Below are positions 52,439 to 61,937 of a DNA stretch of 64,000 nucleotides, one piece after another. A model generated the notes under the pieces. It was not told where the DNA came from and made no database searches. It saw nothing but the letters and a program-made list of their open reading frames with translations. The stretch is from assembly GCF_006094435.1 (NCBI RefSeq), contig NZ_CP034783.1:4987001-5051000 (forward strand). The letters run 5' to 3'. A program made the position numbers and the translations under genes. The first letter of the stretch is position 1. The number at the start of each line of letters is the position of its first letter. This DNA is from Pseudomonas sp. MPC6. GTDB lineage: Bacteria > Pseudomonadota > Gammaproteobacteria > Pseudomonadales > Pseudomonadaceae.

Positions 52439-52584
52439 CCCGCATAGGCACTGAAGATCCTGCGGACTGCCACCCTGCGACACCCCGCCACGTCACGACC
52501 TTGGTCGACACTGACTAACGCCGGCGCTCGTGCGAGACTGTCTGACCGGGCGGGAGTCCCGGGTGTCTTTTGTCTGGAGTTCCC

Positions 52585-55500
52585 ATGTCGCTGTCCAGCG
52601 GGCTGATCGCCACCGTCGCCCTGGCCTATATGGCCATCCTGTTCGCCATCGCCTTCTACGGTGACCGGCGCAGTGCGCCCTTGCCACCGCGCGTGCGTGC
52701 CTGGGTGTACAGCCTGTCGCTGGCGGTCTACTGCACCAGCTGGACCTTCTTCGGCGCCGTGGGCCAGGCCGCCGAACAACTCTGGTCATTCCTGCCGATC
52801 TACCTCGGGCCAATCCTGCTGCTGGTCTGCGCGCCGTGGGTCCTGCAGAAAATGGTGATGATCAGCAAGCAGGAGAACATCACCTCCATTGCCGACTTCA
52901 TCGCCGCGCGCTATGGCAAGTCCCAGGCGCTGGCGGTGGTGGTGGCGCTGATCTGCCTGGTCGGTGTGCTGCCCTATATCGCGTTGCAGCTCAAAGGCAT
53001 CGTGCTCGGGGTGAACCTGCTGATCGGCGCGGGCGCGGACGCCACGGGCACTCGCGCCCAGGATACGGCGCTGGTCGTATCGCTGGTGCTGGCGCTGTTT
53101 ACCATCGTCTTCGGCACCCGCAACCTCGACGCCACGGAACACCACCGCGGCATGGTGCTGGCGATCGCGTTCGAATCCCTGGTCAAGCTGTTTGCGTTTC
53201 TCGCGGTCGGCGCGTTCGTGACCTACGGCCTCTACGACGGTCCCGGCGACCTGTTCGATCAGGCCATGCTCGCCCCGCGCCTGGAAGAATACTGGAAGGA
53301 AACCATCAACTGGCCATCGATGGTGGTCCAGACCGGCGTGGCGATGATGGCGATCATCTGCCTGCCACGACAGTTCCATGTGACCGTGGTCGAAAACATC
53401 GAGCCTCAAGATCTGCGAGTGGCCAAATGGGTGTTCCCGGCTTATCTGGCGCTGGCGGCGTTGTTTGTGGTCCCGATCGCCCTCGCCGGTCAGATGCTCC
53501 TGCCCAGCTCGGTCCTGCCGGACTCTTTCGTCATCAGCCTGCCCCTGGCGCAGGCTCACCCGGCCCTGGCATTGCTGGCGTTTATCGGGGGTGCCTCGGC
53601 GGCGACCGGCATGGTGATCGTCGCCAGCGTGGCCCTGTCGACCATGGTCTCCAACGACATGCTGCTGCCGTGGTTGCTGCGACGCAACAACGCCGAGCGG
53701 CCGTTCGAAGTGTTCCGCCAGTGGATGCTCTCGGTGCGCCGGGTCACCATCGTGGTGATCTTGCTGCTGGCCTACGTCAGCTATCGCCTGCTGGGCTCGA
53801 CCGCGAGCCTGGCAACCATCGGCCAGATCGCCTTCGCCGCCGTGACCCAACTGGCCCCGGCCATGCTCGGCGCGCTGTACTGGAAACAGGCCAACCGTCG
53901 AGGTGTATTCGCCGGTCTCGCCACCGGGACGTTCCTCTGGTTCTACACCCTGATTCTGCCGATTGCCGCCTCCAGCCTGGGGCTGTCCTTGAGCAGTTTC
54001 CCGGGTTTGACCTGGCTGCACAGCAACCCGCTGCACCTGCCGATCCCCCCCCTGACCCAAGGTGTGGTGCTGTCCCTGGCGGGCAACTTCACCCTGTTTG
54101 CCTGGGTGTCGGTGCTGTCGCGCACCCGGGTGTCGGAACACTGGCAGGCCGGTCGCTTCATCGGTCAGGAAATCAGCGCCCGTCCCAGCTCCCGCTCCAT
54201 GCTGGCGGTACAGATCAATGATTTGCTGCAATTGGCGGCACGCTTCGTCGGTGAAGAACGGGCCCGTCAGAGTTTCATCCGTTTTGCCTACCGCCAGGGC
54301 AAAGGCTACAACCCGAACCAGAACGCCGACGGCGAATGGATCGCCCACACCGAGCGCCTGCTGGCCGGTGTGCTCGGCGCTTCCTCGACTCGCGCAGTAG
54401 TAAAGGCGGCCATCGAAGGTCGGGAAATGCAACTCGAAGATGTCGTCCGGATCGCCGACGAAGCCTCGGAAGTGCTGCAATTCAACCGCGCGTTGCTGCA
54501 AGGCGCGATCGAGAACATCACCCAGGGCATCAGCGTGGTCGACCAGTCACTCAGGCTGGTGGCGTGGAACCGGCGCTACCTGGAGTTGTTCAATTATCCC
54601 GACGGCCTGATCAGCGTCGGGCGCCCGATTGCCGACATCATTCGCTACAACGCCGAACGTGGCCTGTGCGGGCCCGGCGAAGGGGAGGTGCATGTCGCCC
54701 GCCGCCTGCACTGGATGCGCCAAGGCCGCGCGCATACTTCGGAAAGATTGTTCCCCAATGGACGGGTGATCGAGCTGATCGGCAACCCGATGCCGGGCGG
54801 CGGTTTCGTCATGAGTTTCACCGACATCACCGCGTTTCGCGAGGCCGAACAGGCGCTGACCGAAGCCAACGAAGGCCTGGAGCGACGGGTCACCGAACGG
54901 ACCCACGAACTGTCGCAACTCAACGTGGCCCTGACGGAAGCCAAGGGCACCGCCGAGTCGGCCAACCAGTCGAAAACCCGGTTCCTGGCAGCGGTCAGCC
55001 ATGACTTGATGCAACCGCTGAACGCGGCACGATTGTTTTCTGCAGCCCTTAGTCACCAGGACGACGGCTTGTCCGGGGAGGCGCAGAAACTGGTGCATCA
55101 CCTGGACACCTCTCTGCGCTCGGCCGAAGACCTGATCAGCGACCTGCTGGACATATCCCGCCTGGAAAACGGCAAGATCAACTCGGATCCCAAGCCGTTC
55201 GTGCTCAATGAGTTGTTCGACGTCCTCAGTGCCGAGTTCCAGGCGCTGGCCCGGGACCAGGGGCTGAAATTCCGGGTCAGGGGCAGCACGTTGCGGGTCG
55301 ACAGCGACAGCAAACTGTTGCGGCGGATCTTGCAGAACTTCCTGACCAACGCTTTCCGCTACGGCAAAGGGCCGGTGTTGCTGGGGGTCAGGCGGCGCAA
55401 GGGCGAATTGTGCCTGGAGGTCTGGGACCGTGGCCCGGGGATTCCGGAAGACAAGCAGCAGGTGATTTTCGAAGAATTCAAACGCCTCGACAGCCACCAG

Positions 55501-56055
55501 ACCCGCGCCGAGAAAGGCCTGGGGCTGGGCCTGGCGATTGCTGACGGCTTGTGTCGAGTCTTGGGCCACACCTTGCAGGTTCGCTCCTGGCCAGGTCGCG
55601 GCAGTGTGTTCAGCGTCACCGTGCCATTGGCCCGGGCGCAAACCGCGACGCCGGCCAAAGTCGTCGAATTCAACGGCAAACCATTGAGCGGCGCGCAGGT
55701 ACTGTGTATCGATAACGAAGACAGCATCCTGATCGGCATGAACAGCTTGCTGACACGCTGGGGATGCCAGGTCTGGACCGCACGCAACCGCGATGAGTGC
55801 GCGGCGTTGCTCAACGACGGGATGCGTCCGCAACTGGCACTGGTGGATTACCACCTGGACCATGGCGAGACCGGGACCGATCTGATGGCTTGGCTGCGCA
55901 CCCGATTGGGCGAACCGGTGCCGGGCGTGGTGATCAGTGCCGACGGGCGACCCGAGATGGTGGCGCAGGTGCATGCGGCCGGGCTGGATTACCTGGCCAA
56001 ACCGGTGAAGCCGGCGGCGTTGCGGGCGTTGTTGAGTCGGTATTTGCCGTTGTAG
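52585..56055 (+). CDS. Symporter-like hybrid sensor histidine kinase
   Basis: 1156 residues from MSLSSGLIATVALAYMAILF at 52585 (GGAG upstream). The first about 480 residues form a Na+/solute-symporter-like membrane domain of about thirteen spans. A PAS-like domain (about 635-760), a coiled coil, a HisKA domain with His806 (AAVSHDLMQPLNAARLF), an ATPase domain (DRGPGIPEDKQ, GLGLGLAIADG) and a receiver domain with Asp1088 (LVDYHLDHGETGTDL) follow. The layout matches the CbrA/PA3271-type kinases and the core the NahK/ErcS' group. It may sense a transported solute; no partner regulator is adjacent. Confidence 0.9.
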   Translation: MSLSSGLIATVALAYMAILFAIAFYGDRRSAPLPPRVRAWVYSLSLAVYCTSWTFFGAVGQAAEQLWSFLPIYLGPILLLVCAPWVLQKMVMISKQENITSIADFIAARYGKSQALAVVVALICLVGVLPYIALQLKGIVLGVNLLIGAGADATGTRAQDTALVVSLVLALFTIVFGTRNLDATEHHRGMVLAIAFESLVKLFAFLAVGAFVTYGLYDGPGDLFDQAMLAPRLEEYWKETINWPSMVVQTGVAMMAIICLPRQFHVTVVENIEPQDLRVAKWVFPAYLALAALFVVPIALAGQMLLPSSVLPDSFVISLPLAQAHPALALLAFIGGASAATGMVIVASVALSTMVSNDMLLPWLLRRNNAERPFEVFRQWMLSVRRVTIVVILLLAYVSYRLLGSTASLATIGQIAFAAVTQLAPAMLGALYWKQANRRGVFAGLATGTFLWFYTLILPIAASSLGLSLSSFPGLTWLHSNPLHLPIPPLTQGVVLSLAGNFTLFAWVSVLSRTRVSEHWQAGRFIGQEISARPSSRSMLAVQINDLLQLAARFVGEERARQSFIRFAYRQGKGYNPNQNADGEWIAHTERLLAGVLGASSTRAVVKAAIEGREMQLEDVVRIADEASEVLQFNRALLQGAIENITQGISVVDQSLRLVAWNRRYLELFNYPDGLISVGRPIADIIRYNAERGLCGPGEGEVHVARRLHWMRQGRAHTSERLFPNGRVIELIGNPMPGGGFVMSFTDITAFREAEQALTEANEGLERRVTERTHELSQLNVALTEAKGTAESANQSKTRFLAAVSHDLMQPLNAARLFSAALSHQDDGLSGEAQKLVHHLDTSLRSAEDLISDLLDISRLENGKINSDPKPFVLNELFDVLSAEFQALARDQGLKFRVRGSTLRVDSDSKLLRRILQNFLTNAFRYGKGPVLLGVRRRKGELCLEVWDRGPGIPEDKQQVIFEEFKRLDSHQTRAEKGLGLGLAIADGLCRVLGHTLQVRSWPGRGSVFSVTVPLARAQTATPAKVVEFNGKPLSGAQVLCIDNEDSILIGMNSLLTRWGCQVWTARNRDECAALLNDGMRPQLALVDYHLDHGETGTDLMAWLRTRLGEPVPGVVISADGRPEMVAQVHAAGLDYLAKPVKPAALRALLSRYLPL

Positions 56056-56083
56056 CGTGATATTTGGGGGCGGTGTAGCCCCC

Positions 56084-56263
56084 GAAAAGATCGCAGCCTG
56101 CGGCTTCCTGCAATCGTGCAGTCGGCGCGATCCCTTGTAGGAGCCGGCTTGCCAGCGAAGAGGCCATCACCTGCGACATCAATGGCGCCTGACACGTCGC
56201 CTTCGCCAGCAAGCCGGCTCCTATAACCGCGTGCAAACCCGATCCCGCAGGCTGCGATCTTTT
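56084..56263. repeat. REPIN nested within another REPIN
   Basis: Outer arms AAAAGATCGCAGCCTGCGG (56085-56103) and its perfect inverse (56245-56263) enclose a second pair of another type: TAGGAGCCGGCTTGCCAGCG (from 56138) and its inverse (56201-56223), perfect over the first 13 bases with two mismatches after. The two types have different sequences, so one pair probably entered the other. It lies between the convergent kinase and rmuC genes. Confidence 0.8.
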
Positions 56264-56268
56264 GATCT

Positions 56269-57747
56269 TTACTCCGGCAACTCCGCCAAGCCATCCACAT
56301 CCGTCATCGCCCGCTCCAGCAAATCTGCCGGCAGGCTCTTGCTCGCCCGCGCGCCCAGCAACTTGAGCTGCTCACTGCGACTGACCAGGTTGCCTCGTCC
56401 CTCCGTGAGCTTGTTGCGCGCGGAGCTGTAGGCCTTGTCCAGTTGCTGCAAGCGATTGCCGACTTCATCCAGATCCTGAATGAACAATACGAACTTGTCG
56501 TACAGCCACCCGGCTCGCTCGGCGATTTCCCTGGCGTTCTGGCTTTGGCGCTCTTGTTTCCACAGGCTGTCGATGACCCGCAAAGTCGCCAGCAGCGTTG
56601 TCGGGCTGACGATCACGATATTGCGGTCGAACGCCTCCTGAAACAGCGTCGGCTCGGCCTGCAGCGCGGCGGAAAACGCCGCTTCGATCGGCACGAAGAG
56701 CAAGACGAAATCCAGGCTGTGCAAACCGTCGAGCCGCTTATAGTCCTTGCCGGACAGGCCTTTGACATGATTGCGCAGCGACAGCACGTGTTGCTTGATG
56801 GCGATCTGGCCGATGGCATCGTCTTCGGCCGCCACGTATTGCTGATAGGCCGTGAGGCTGACTTTGGAGTCGACCACCACCTGCTTGTCGCCCGGCAGAT
56901 AAATGATCACGTCCGGCTGGAATCGCTCACCGTCCGGGCCCTTGAGATTGACCTGGGTCTGGTATTCGCGCCCCTTCTCCAGGCCCGCATGCTCCAGCAC
57001 CCGCTCCAGAATCAACTCGCCCCAGTTGCCCTGGGTTTTCTGCCCTTTCAAGGCCCTGGTCAGGTTGGTTGCTTCATCGCTCAGGCGCAGGTTCAACGCC
57101 TGCAACCGCTCCAGTTCCTTGGCCAGGGAGAAACGCTCACGGGCTTCGGCCTGATAACTCTCCTCGACGCGTTTTTCGAAGGACTGGATGCGTTCCTTCA
57201 ACGGGTCCAGCAACTGCCCCAGACGCTGCTGACTGGTTTCGGCAAAACGCTGCTCACGCTCGTCGAAGATTTTGCCGGCCAGCTCCGCAAACTGCGCACG
57301 CAGCTCGTCTCGCGAGCCTTGCAGGTCACTGAGACGCTGCTGGTGGCTTTCCTGCTGCTCACGTAGCTCGGCGTTGAGCGAGGCGGTCTGGGCGTCCAGA
57401 CGACGCAACTCGGCTTCTTTGCCGGCGCGCTCCAGATTCCAGGCGTGGGCGGCATCGCGGGCGTCGTCACGCTCGATCTGCAGCAGTTCCACTTCACGGC
57501 GCACGGCGGCGAGGTCCGCTTGCCGGGCGGTGTTGGCCTGGCCCAGATCGGCGATTTCATCGCGGCAGGCTTCGAGTTGGGCGTTCAGTCCATCCTGGGC
57601 CAGATGGGCCGTGGCCAGGCGCTCTTCCAGCAGGGCCACCTGCGACTGCATCGCGCTCGCCCGGCGCTGTAATTGCCAGGCCAATACCAGTAACGGCAGC
57701 GCAGCACCCGCCAGACCGAGCAATGCGCTGGTCAAGTCCATAGCCAT
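56269..57747 (-). CDS. rmuC: DNA recombination protein RmuC
   Basis: 492 residues. An N-terminal membrane anchor (LLGLAGAALPLLVLAWQL) is followed by a long coiled coil (about 30-190, many Glu/Gln/Arg heptads) and the RmuC nuclease-like domain (NWGELILERVLEHAGLEKGR, PDVIIYLPGDKQVVVDSKVS). RmuC limits inversions at short inverted repeats in E. coli. AGGAG lies five bases before ATG at 57747; a GTG at 57753 is a less likely start. Confidence 0.94.
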   Translation of the reverse strand: MAMDLTSALLGLAGAALPLLVLAWQLQRRASAMQSQVALLEERLATAHLAQDGLNAQLEACRDEIADLGQANTARQADLAAVRREVELLQIERDDARDAAHAWNLERAGKEAELRRLDAQTASLNAELREQQESHQQRLSDLQGSRDELRAQFAELAGKIFDEREQRFAETSQQRLGQLLDPLKERIQSFEKRVEESYQAEARERFSLAKELERLQALNLRLSDEATNLTRALKGQKTQGNWGELILERVLEHAGLEKGREYQTQVNLKGPDGERFQPDVIIYLPGDKQVVVDSKVSLTAYQQYVAAEDDAIGQIAIKQHVLSLRNHVKGLSGKDYKRLDGLHSLDFVLLFVPIEAAFSAALQAEPTLFQEAFDRNIVIVSPTTLLATLRVIDSLWKQERQSQNAREIAERAGWLYDKFVLFIQDLDEVGNRLQQLDKAYSSARNKLTEGRGNLVSRSEQLKLLGARASKSLPADLLERAMTDVDGLAELPE

Positions 57748-57808
57748 AGCCACTCCTGCCCTTTCGATAAAACTTGAAGGTTAACCAAGGCGTCAGGTCT
57801 TGGACAGC

Positions 57809-58132
57809 TCAGTCTTCGATCAGACCCAATTCCTGCAGGGCGCGTCGATCCCCGGCCCGCGCAGCCTGGCGCAGCAGGTCCTGACCGATTCGGCGATCCC
57901 GGGCATTGCCGCACTCGCGGCACATCAACTGACCGAGACGACTTTGCGCGGCGACGACGCCTTCACGGGCCGGTTGCTTGAGCAAACGTCCGGCGATGTG
58001 TTTGACGCTGGTGTTTTCACCCAGGCGCGGGCTGTCGAGCAACCACTCGGCCACCCGCATCGAGAAACGCTTGGGCGGGGTAACACTGGCGGATGTGGAA
58101 GTGACTGAGATTGATACTGAGCGAAACTTCAT
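57809..58132 (-). CDS. Short Sel1-repeat-like protein
   Basis: 107 residues from an ATG at 58132 (MKFRSVSISV); ATG at 58060 (MRVAEWLLDS) is an alternative and no start has a convincing ribosome binding site. The C-terminal half (EGVVAAQSRLGQLMCRECGN, ARDRRIGQDLLRQAARAGDR, RALQELGLI) reads as about one and a half Sel1/TPR-like helical repeats with a CxxC. Such proteins bind partners; no function is known. It is convergent with nothing and lies 61 bases upstream of rmuC on the same strand. Confidence 0.65.
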   Translation of the reverse strand: MKFRSVSISVTSTSASVTPPKRFSMRVAEWLLDSPRLGENTSVKHIAGRLLKQPAREGVVAAQSRLGQLMCRECGNARDRRIGQDLLRQAARAGDRRALQELGLIED

Positions 58133-59123
58133 AACGCACTGTGGGACAGATCGGAAGGCGCGCCACTCTACTCTTTTTTTCTTACAGGTAAAGCCTAAAA
58201 AAAACCGGCACGCCCGTCCTAGAGCAAGCGCTCGGGACAATCCACAGAAGCTGTGGATAACTCAGTGGACAACCGCCTTTGAACTCTCGCAAAGCCCTAT
58301 GGAATGGGGCCCGCAGTCAAACTGACGATTTTTTCACCAGTAAAAAAAAGCGATGTTTTTCATTGACTTAAATTTTGGTTACAGGCACCCACCCGGGTTG
58401 AAGGCAAGATGACAGCGAGGTGACAGCCCGCGCAACTGATGTGCACAAGTACCTTTCAGGCGGTTATATCGGGGCGTTTTTTCGGAGCATTTTCGTGTCA
58501 AGCCTGGGGATAAACCCTGGCAAACCCTTGATGCAGCCCGGTAAAAACTCGATAAACATCGGCGACCGATTGTCGGAATCCGGGTTATCACAGGGCGAGA
58601 TCGCCGGTCTTGAGCTTCTCTCGGAGCCCAACGCGCGAAGCAAAAAAAGCGCTGCCAGGCATCTTTTTTGCCCGAGCCCTTCCCTTTGCAAAACCAATCC
58701 GTTACTATCCGCGGCGTTAGTACCAAGCTGAAAGTCAATTCTGGTCGAACACTCCCCCCGGTTAGCCTTCCCAAAGGAAGCTTCCACCGAACAAGCGGGA
58801 TCGACCACCTCGATGGTTTCCAGGTAATCCTTGCGTCAACACTGCCTTTGATCGAAAGCAAAGGGTGTTGCGAAGTTCACTTACTCTGACCGAACCAACC
58901 TGCAAATTGATCAGGATCTTCACCCCGGGCCCAGAACCTTTGCCCTTGATGTGTTGCCTGCCCTCCTAAGTACCTACCTGCCAGCCCAAGCGCGCCAATT
59001 ATCAGCGCTTCAAACTGGCTGCTTTGTTCCAGTCGGGTTCTTCGATCGACCAATGGTGGTCGTCGTCACTGGAACGTTTAAATTTTGCACGGCTCTTATC
59101 CGTGTCGCTTGTAGGAACACCCA
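58133..59123. other. Gene-free region of about 990 bases
   Basis: No convincing gene on either strand. TGTGGATAA (58251-58259), with an inverted TCCACA just before it, is one DnaA-box-like site; no cluster of such sites follows. A hairpin CCTTTG/CAAAGG is at about 58846-58865. The right part should contain the promoter of the gene at 59124. An unannotated small RNA is possible. Confidence 0.4.
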
Positions 59124-59354
59124 ATGACTATGTCTACTCAAATCCACACCCAGGATGCTATCCGCACCCTGACCAACGCTTTTGCACCAATGAACTGCCT
59201 GATCATGGCCGCTCGCAAAGGCTGCTTCAGCTTTACCCTGGTCAACGAACACGGCATCGCCCGTCACAGCGAACGCCTGTACCCCGATCAATACTCCAGC
59301 GCCGAGCCGCTGCAGGCCGTGATCGAGCGTACCCGTCAGGCACTAGTTGCCTGA
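59124..59354 (+). CDS. Small conserved-looking hypothetical protein
   Basis: 76 residues: MTMSTQIHTQDAIRTLTNAF, then APMNCLIMAARKGCFSFTLV and NEHGIARHSERLYPDQYSSA. AGGAACACCCA precedes the ATG, and a strong terminator follows, so it is a genuine single-gene unit. The codon use is like that of highly expressed Pseudomonas genes. The alternation of hydrophobic residues (FSFTLVNEHGIARHSERLY) suggests a small alpha-beta fold. I do not recognise a family and give no function. Confidence 0.7.
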   Translation: MTMSTQIHTQDAIRTLTNAFAPMNCLIMAARKGCFSFTLVNEHGIARHSERLYPDQYSSAEPLQAVIERTRQALVA

Positions 59355-59375
59355 TACGCCAGCAAGACTGAAAAC

Positions 59376-59410
59376 CGTAAAAGCCCTGCTCAAAAAGCGG
59401 GGCTTTTTAT
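59376..59410 (+). terminator. Intrinsic terminator of the 76-residue protein gene
   Basis: AAAAGCCCTGC and GCGGGGCTTTT form a stem with one G-T pair around a short A-rich loop, followed by a T-run. Confidence 0.9.
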
Positions 59411-59629
59411 TGCCCGATATTTCCCAGTTAGTCGCCGCGGCCTAAGTACCAACCGATATAACGGTTATAACTCGAAGCCGGAAATATTTTAAAAACAGTC
59501 CTTTACGGCGCGAATATGACACTACACTTCAACTCAAGCGGCTTGTTCCGCTTCCGGCGAGCCTGAGCCGATCCACTGCTGCCAAGGCCCCTTCAGGACT
59601 CGCCGACTACTTCACGTTTCGAGGGTGAT

Positions 59630-60115
59630 ATGGGTATCGCTGCCAGCGAACTGTGCCGTTATGTGATCCGTCCGACCCTGATTTACCTCGGACGCCATAG
59701 CGCAACTGCCGAATCCCTGCTGCTGGGCATTGCCGCCAGCCAGTCTGCCCTTGGTTCCGCCCTGCATGACCGCCGTGGACACGGCCTGTATCGAATTGCC
59801 GAGCCCCGCCACCAGGCGCTCTGGGACCACTACCTGGCACTGGACCCGGATCGCGCCAGCCTGGTTCGCGGGCTGGCAAGCCAACATGCATTCCTCAGCA
59901 GCCCGAATCTCGAATTGACCGTCAACCTGCGTTACGCCACTGCCATCGCCTGGCTGCTGGTAGAAGAACAGAATACCCCGCTCCCCGAAGCAGCAGATGA
60001 CCTGATGGGAATGGCCCGCATCTGGCGCCAGACCTTTCAGCCCCAAGGACGTCTGCGTGACTTCACTTTCGCCTGGCAGACCTGTGTCTCACCGCTGAAT
60101 CAGGTCGCTTGCTGA
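59630..60115 (+). CDS. Conserved hypothetical protein, all-helical
   Basis: 161 residues starting MGIAASELCRYVIRPTLIYL, with GAGGGTGAT before the ATG. It has LLLGIAASQSALGSALHDRR, GHGLYRIAEPRHQALWDHYL and ARIWRQTFQPQGRLRDFTFA; mostly amphipathic helix with no membrane span. The pattern recalls small pseudomonad proteins related to a structural-protein/Rz-like domain, but I cannot name it. It stands alone upstream of the FadL-type gene by 145 bases. Confidence 0.7.
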   Translation: MGIAASELCRYVIRPTLIYLGRHSATAESLLLGIAASQSALGSALHDRRGHGLYRIAEPRHQALWDHYLALDPDRASLVRGLASQHAFLSSPNLELTVNLRYATAIAWLLVEEQNTPLPEAADDLMGMARIWRQTFQPQGRLRDFTFAWQTCVSPLNQVAC

Positions 60116-60260
60116 TCCTCATTTTCGCAAAATCCTGCAACTTGTCGCGAATCTGGTCGGATTGTCCTACAAAACCGCTCTAAATCAGGGGTTACAGGCT
60201 ATAGCGCCCGGACGAAATTCTTGGTAATTTTCGCCCCGGTGATCACCAGGAGTTCTAATA

Positions 60261-61532
60261 ATGAAAAAAGTAATGCTCAAAACCACCATTAGCCTCGCCG
60301 TTACCTTGGCATCCGCCCAAATCTTTGCAAGTGGCTTCGCCCTCAACGAACAAAGCATCAGCGGGATGGGTACAGGTTTTGCCGGGCGATCTTCTGCTGC
60401 CGACGACGCATCCACCATTTTTGGCAACCCTGCCGGCATGTCTCGCCTCAAACGCGAACAAGTGACCGGCGGTGTCGCATTTATCGATGCACACACTGAC
60501 ATCAGTGATGCCAGCTCCCGCCCGAATGGTGGCACCAACAAAGGTGACATGGTCCCTTTCATGGGCGTGCCCATGGGCTACTACGTAAAGCCAATCGATG
60601 ACCAGTGGGCATTCGGCATCGGCGTGTACGCTCCATTCGGCCTGGTGACCGATTACGAGAACGGCTTTGCCGGCCGTTACTTCGGCAGCAAGAGCGAAGT
60701 CAAGATCGTCACTATCCAGCCAACCGTCAGCTATGCATTCAACGACAAGGTTTCCATCGGTTTCGGCCCGACCATCAACCGCATCGACGGCAAGCTGGAA
60801 TCGAACCTGTCGCTGAACCCGCTGGCACCGGACGGCGAAGTCAAGATCAAGGGTGACGACACGGCACTGGGCTACAACGTCGGTATCCTGGTGCAAGCCA
60901 CCGACAGCACCAGCGTCGGCCTGACCTACCACTCGAAAGTGAAGTACAAGCTGGAGGGTGATACCAAGGTCAACTACGGCCTCCTCGGCGCCCTGGGGCA
61001 GAACCCGAACCAGAAGTTCGACGCTTCGCTGGACATCACTACGCCTGAATCGGTCGACTTCTCGGTCACCCACAAACTGGACTCCCAGTGGACCCTCTAC
61101 GCAGGCAGCACCTGGACTCGCTGGAGTCGCCTGAAAGAAATCACCGTCGAGAACGAAGGCGTTCCTGCCGCTCTGTCCGCACGCGGCTTCGGCACCATCA
61201 CCGAAGAGCAGAACTGGCACGACACCTGGGCTCACGCTATTGGCGCGTCCTACCAGTTGAACAAGCAATGGGTACTGCGGACCGGTCTGTCCGTTGACCA
61301 GGCGCCGACCAACAACGAAAACCGCTCCCCACGCATCCCGACTGGCGATCGCACAATCTTCAGCCTCGGTGCTGGCTATAGCCCGACCGACGACCTGACC
61401 ATCGACGTGGCGTATTCGTACCTGCATGAAGAGTCGGTCAAGGTCAACGACAACAACGGCCGCCAGGCCTACGACGCCAAGTATGAAAACTATGCGAATG
61501 GTTTCGGTGTCGGTGCGACCTACCGCTTCTGA
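60261..61532 (+). CDS. OmpP1/FadL-family outer membrane porin
   Basis: 423 residues. A signal peptide (MKKVMLKTTISLAVTLASAQ, cleavage near IFA-SG) precedes the family N-terminal hatch (SGFALNEQSISGMGTGFAGR, NPAGMSR). Many amphipathic strands follow (for example WTLYAGSTWTRWSRL) and the chain ends with Phe (GVGATYRF), as outer membrane beta-barrels do. FadL-type channels admit long-chain fatty acids or aromatic compounds. No fatty acid enzyme lies nearby. An AGGAG lies 8 bases before the ATG. Confidence 0.93.
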   Translation: MKKVMLKTTISLAVTLASAQIFASGFALNEQSISGMGTGFAGRSSAADDASTIFGNPAGMSRLKREQVTGGVAFIDAHTDISDASSRPNGGTNKGDMVPFMGVPMGYYVKPIDDQWAFGIGVYAPFGLVTDYENGFAGRYFGSKSEVKIVTIQPTVSYAFNDKVSIGFGPTINRIDGKLESNLSLNPLAPDGEVKIKGDDTALGYNVGILVQATDSTSVGLTYHSKVKYKLEGDTKVNYGLLGALGQNPNQKFDASLDITTPESVDFSVTHKLDSQWTLYAGSTWTRWSRLKEITVENEGVPAALSARGFGTITEEQNWHDTWAHAIGASYQLNKQWVLRTGLSVDQAPTNNENRSPRIPTGDRTIFSLGAGYSPTDDLTIDVAYSYLHEESVKVNDNNGRQAYDAKYENYANGFGVGATYRF

Positions 61533-61570
61533 TGATTCACGGCGAACCTGATCGCGTCGCCGCCTGAATT

Positions 61571-61611
61571 GAAAAAGCCCCGCTCTCTTGCACAGAGGCG
61601 GGGCTTTTTAT
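61571..61611 (+). terminator. Intrinsic terminator of the FadL-type gene
   Basis: AAAAAGCCCCGCTCTC and the inverse AGAGGCGGGGCTTTTT form a long stem around a short loop, ending in TTTTTA about 40 bases after the stop. Confidence 0.93.
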
Positions 61612-61937
61612 CGGACGGCGATCGCCCCCCACCCCTGTGGGTGCTGGCTTTGATACAAAGGGACCGACGGCGCGTAAAGAAATAATAAATTTTCGCCCCA
61701 CAGTCAGCCGTGCAATACATGTAGATATTGAATCTGGGGTAGCATCCGGCACCTGAATCGGCTTCTCGCAGAAAAGAGCCTCTTGCTCCCGGGTTCGCGC
61801 CCAGCATGCAGGGTTGTGTTCTGGAATACGCCTGAATTTACCGTGCCTGTGAGCTACGGTTGTACCTATTCTGAGAAGCGGCCCTCGATGCGCGTAAGCT
61901 CTCGCCCATACCTCCCGACCTTGCTGGCGACCTTTAA
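61612..61937. other. Upstream region of the ktr genes
   Basis: About 325 bases without a gene. No clear sigma-70 pair and no good Shine-Dalgarno sequence before the ktrB ATG are visible, so the leader may be unusual or the start misplaced. Confidence 0.4.

Noticed and set aside
58236..58262. DnaA-box-like TGTGGATAA near a possible origin
   Set aside because: Only one or two sites and none of dnaA, gyrB or rpmH nearby; gene order does not fit an origin.
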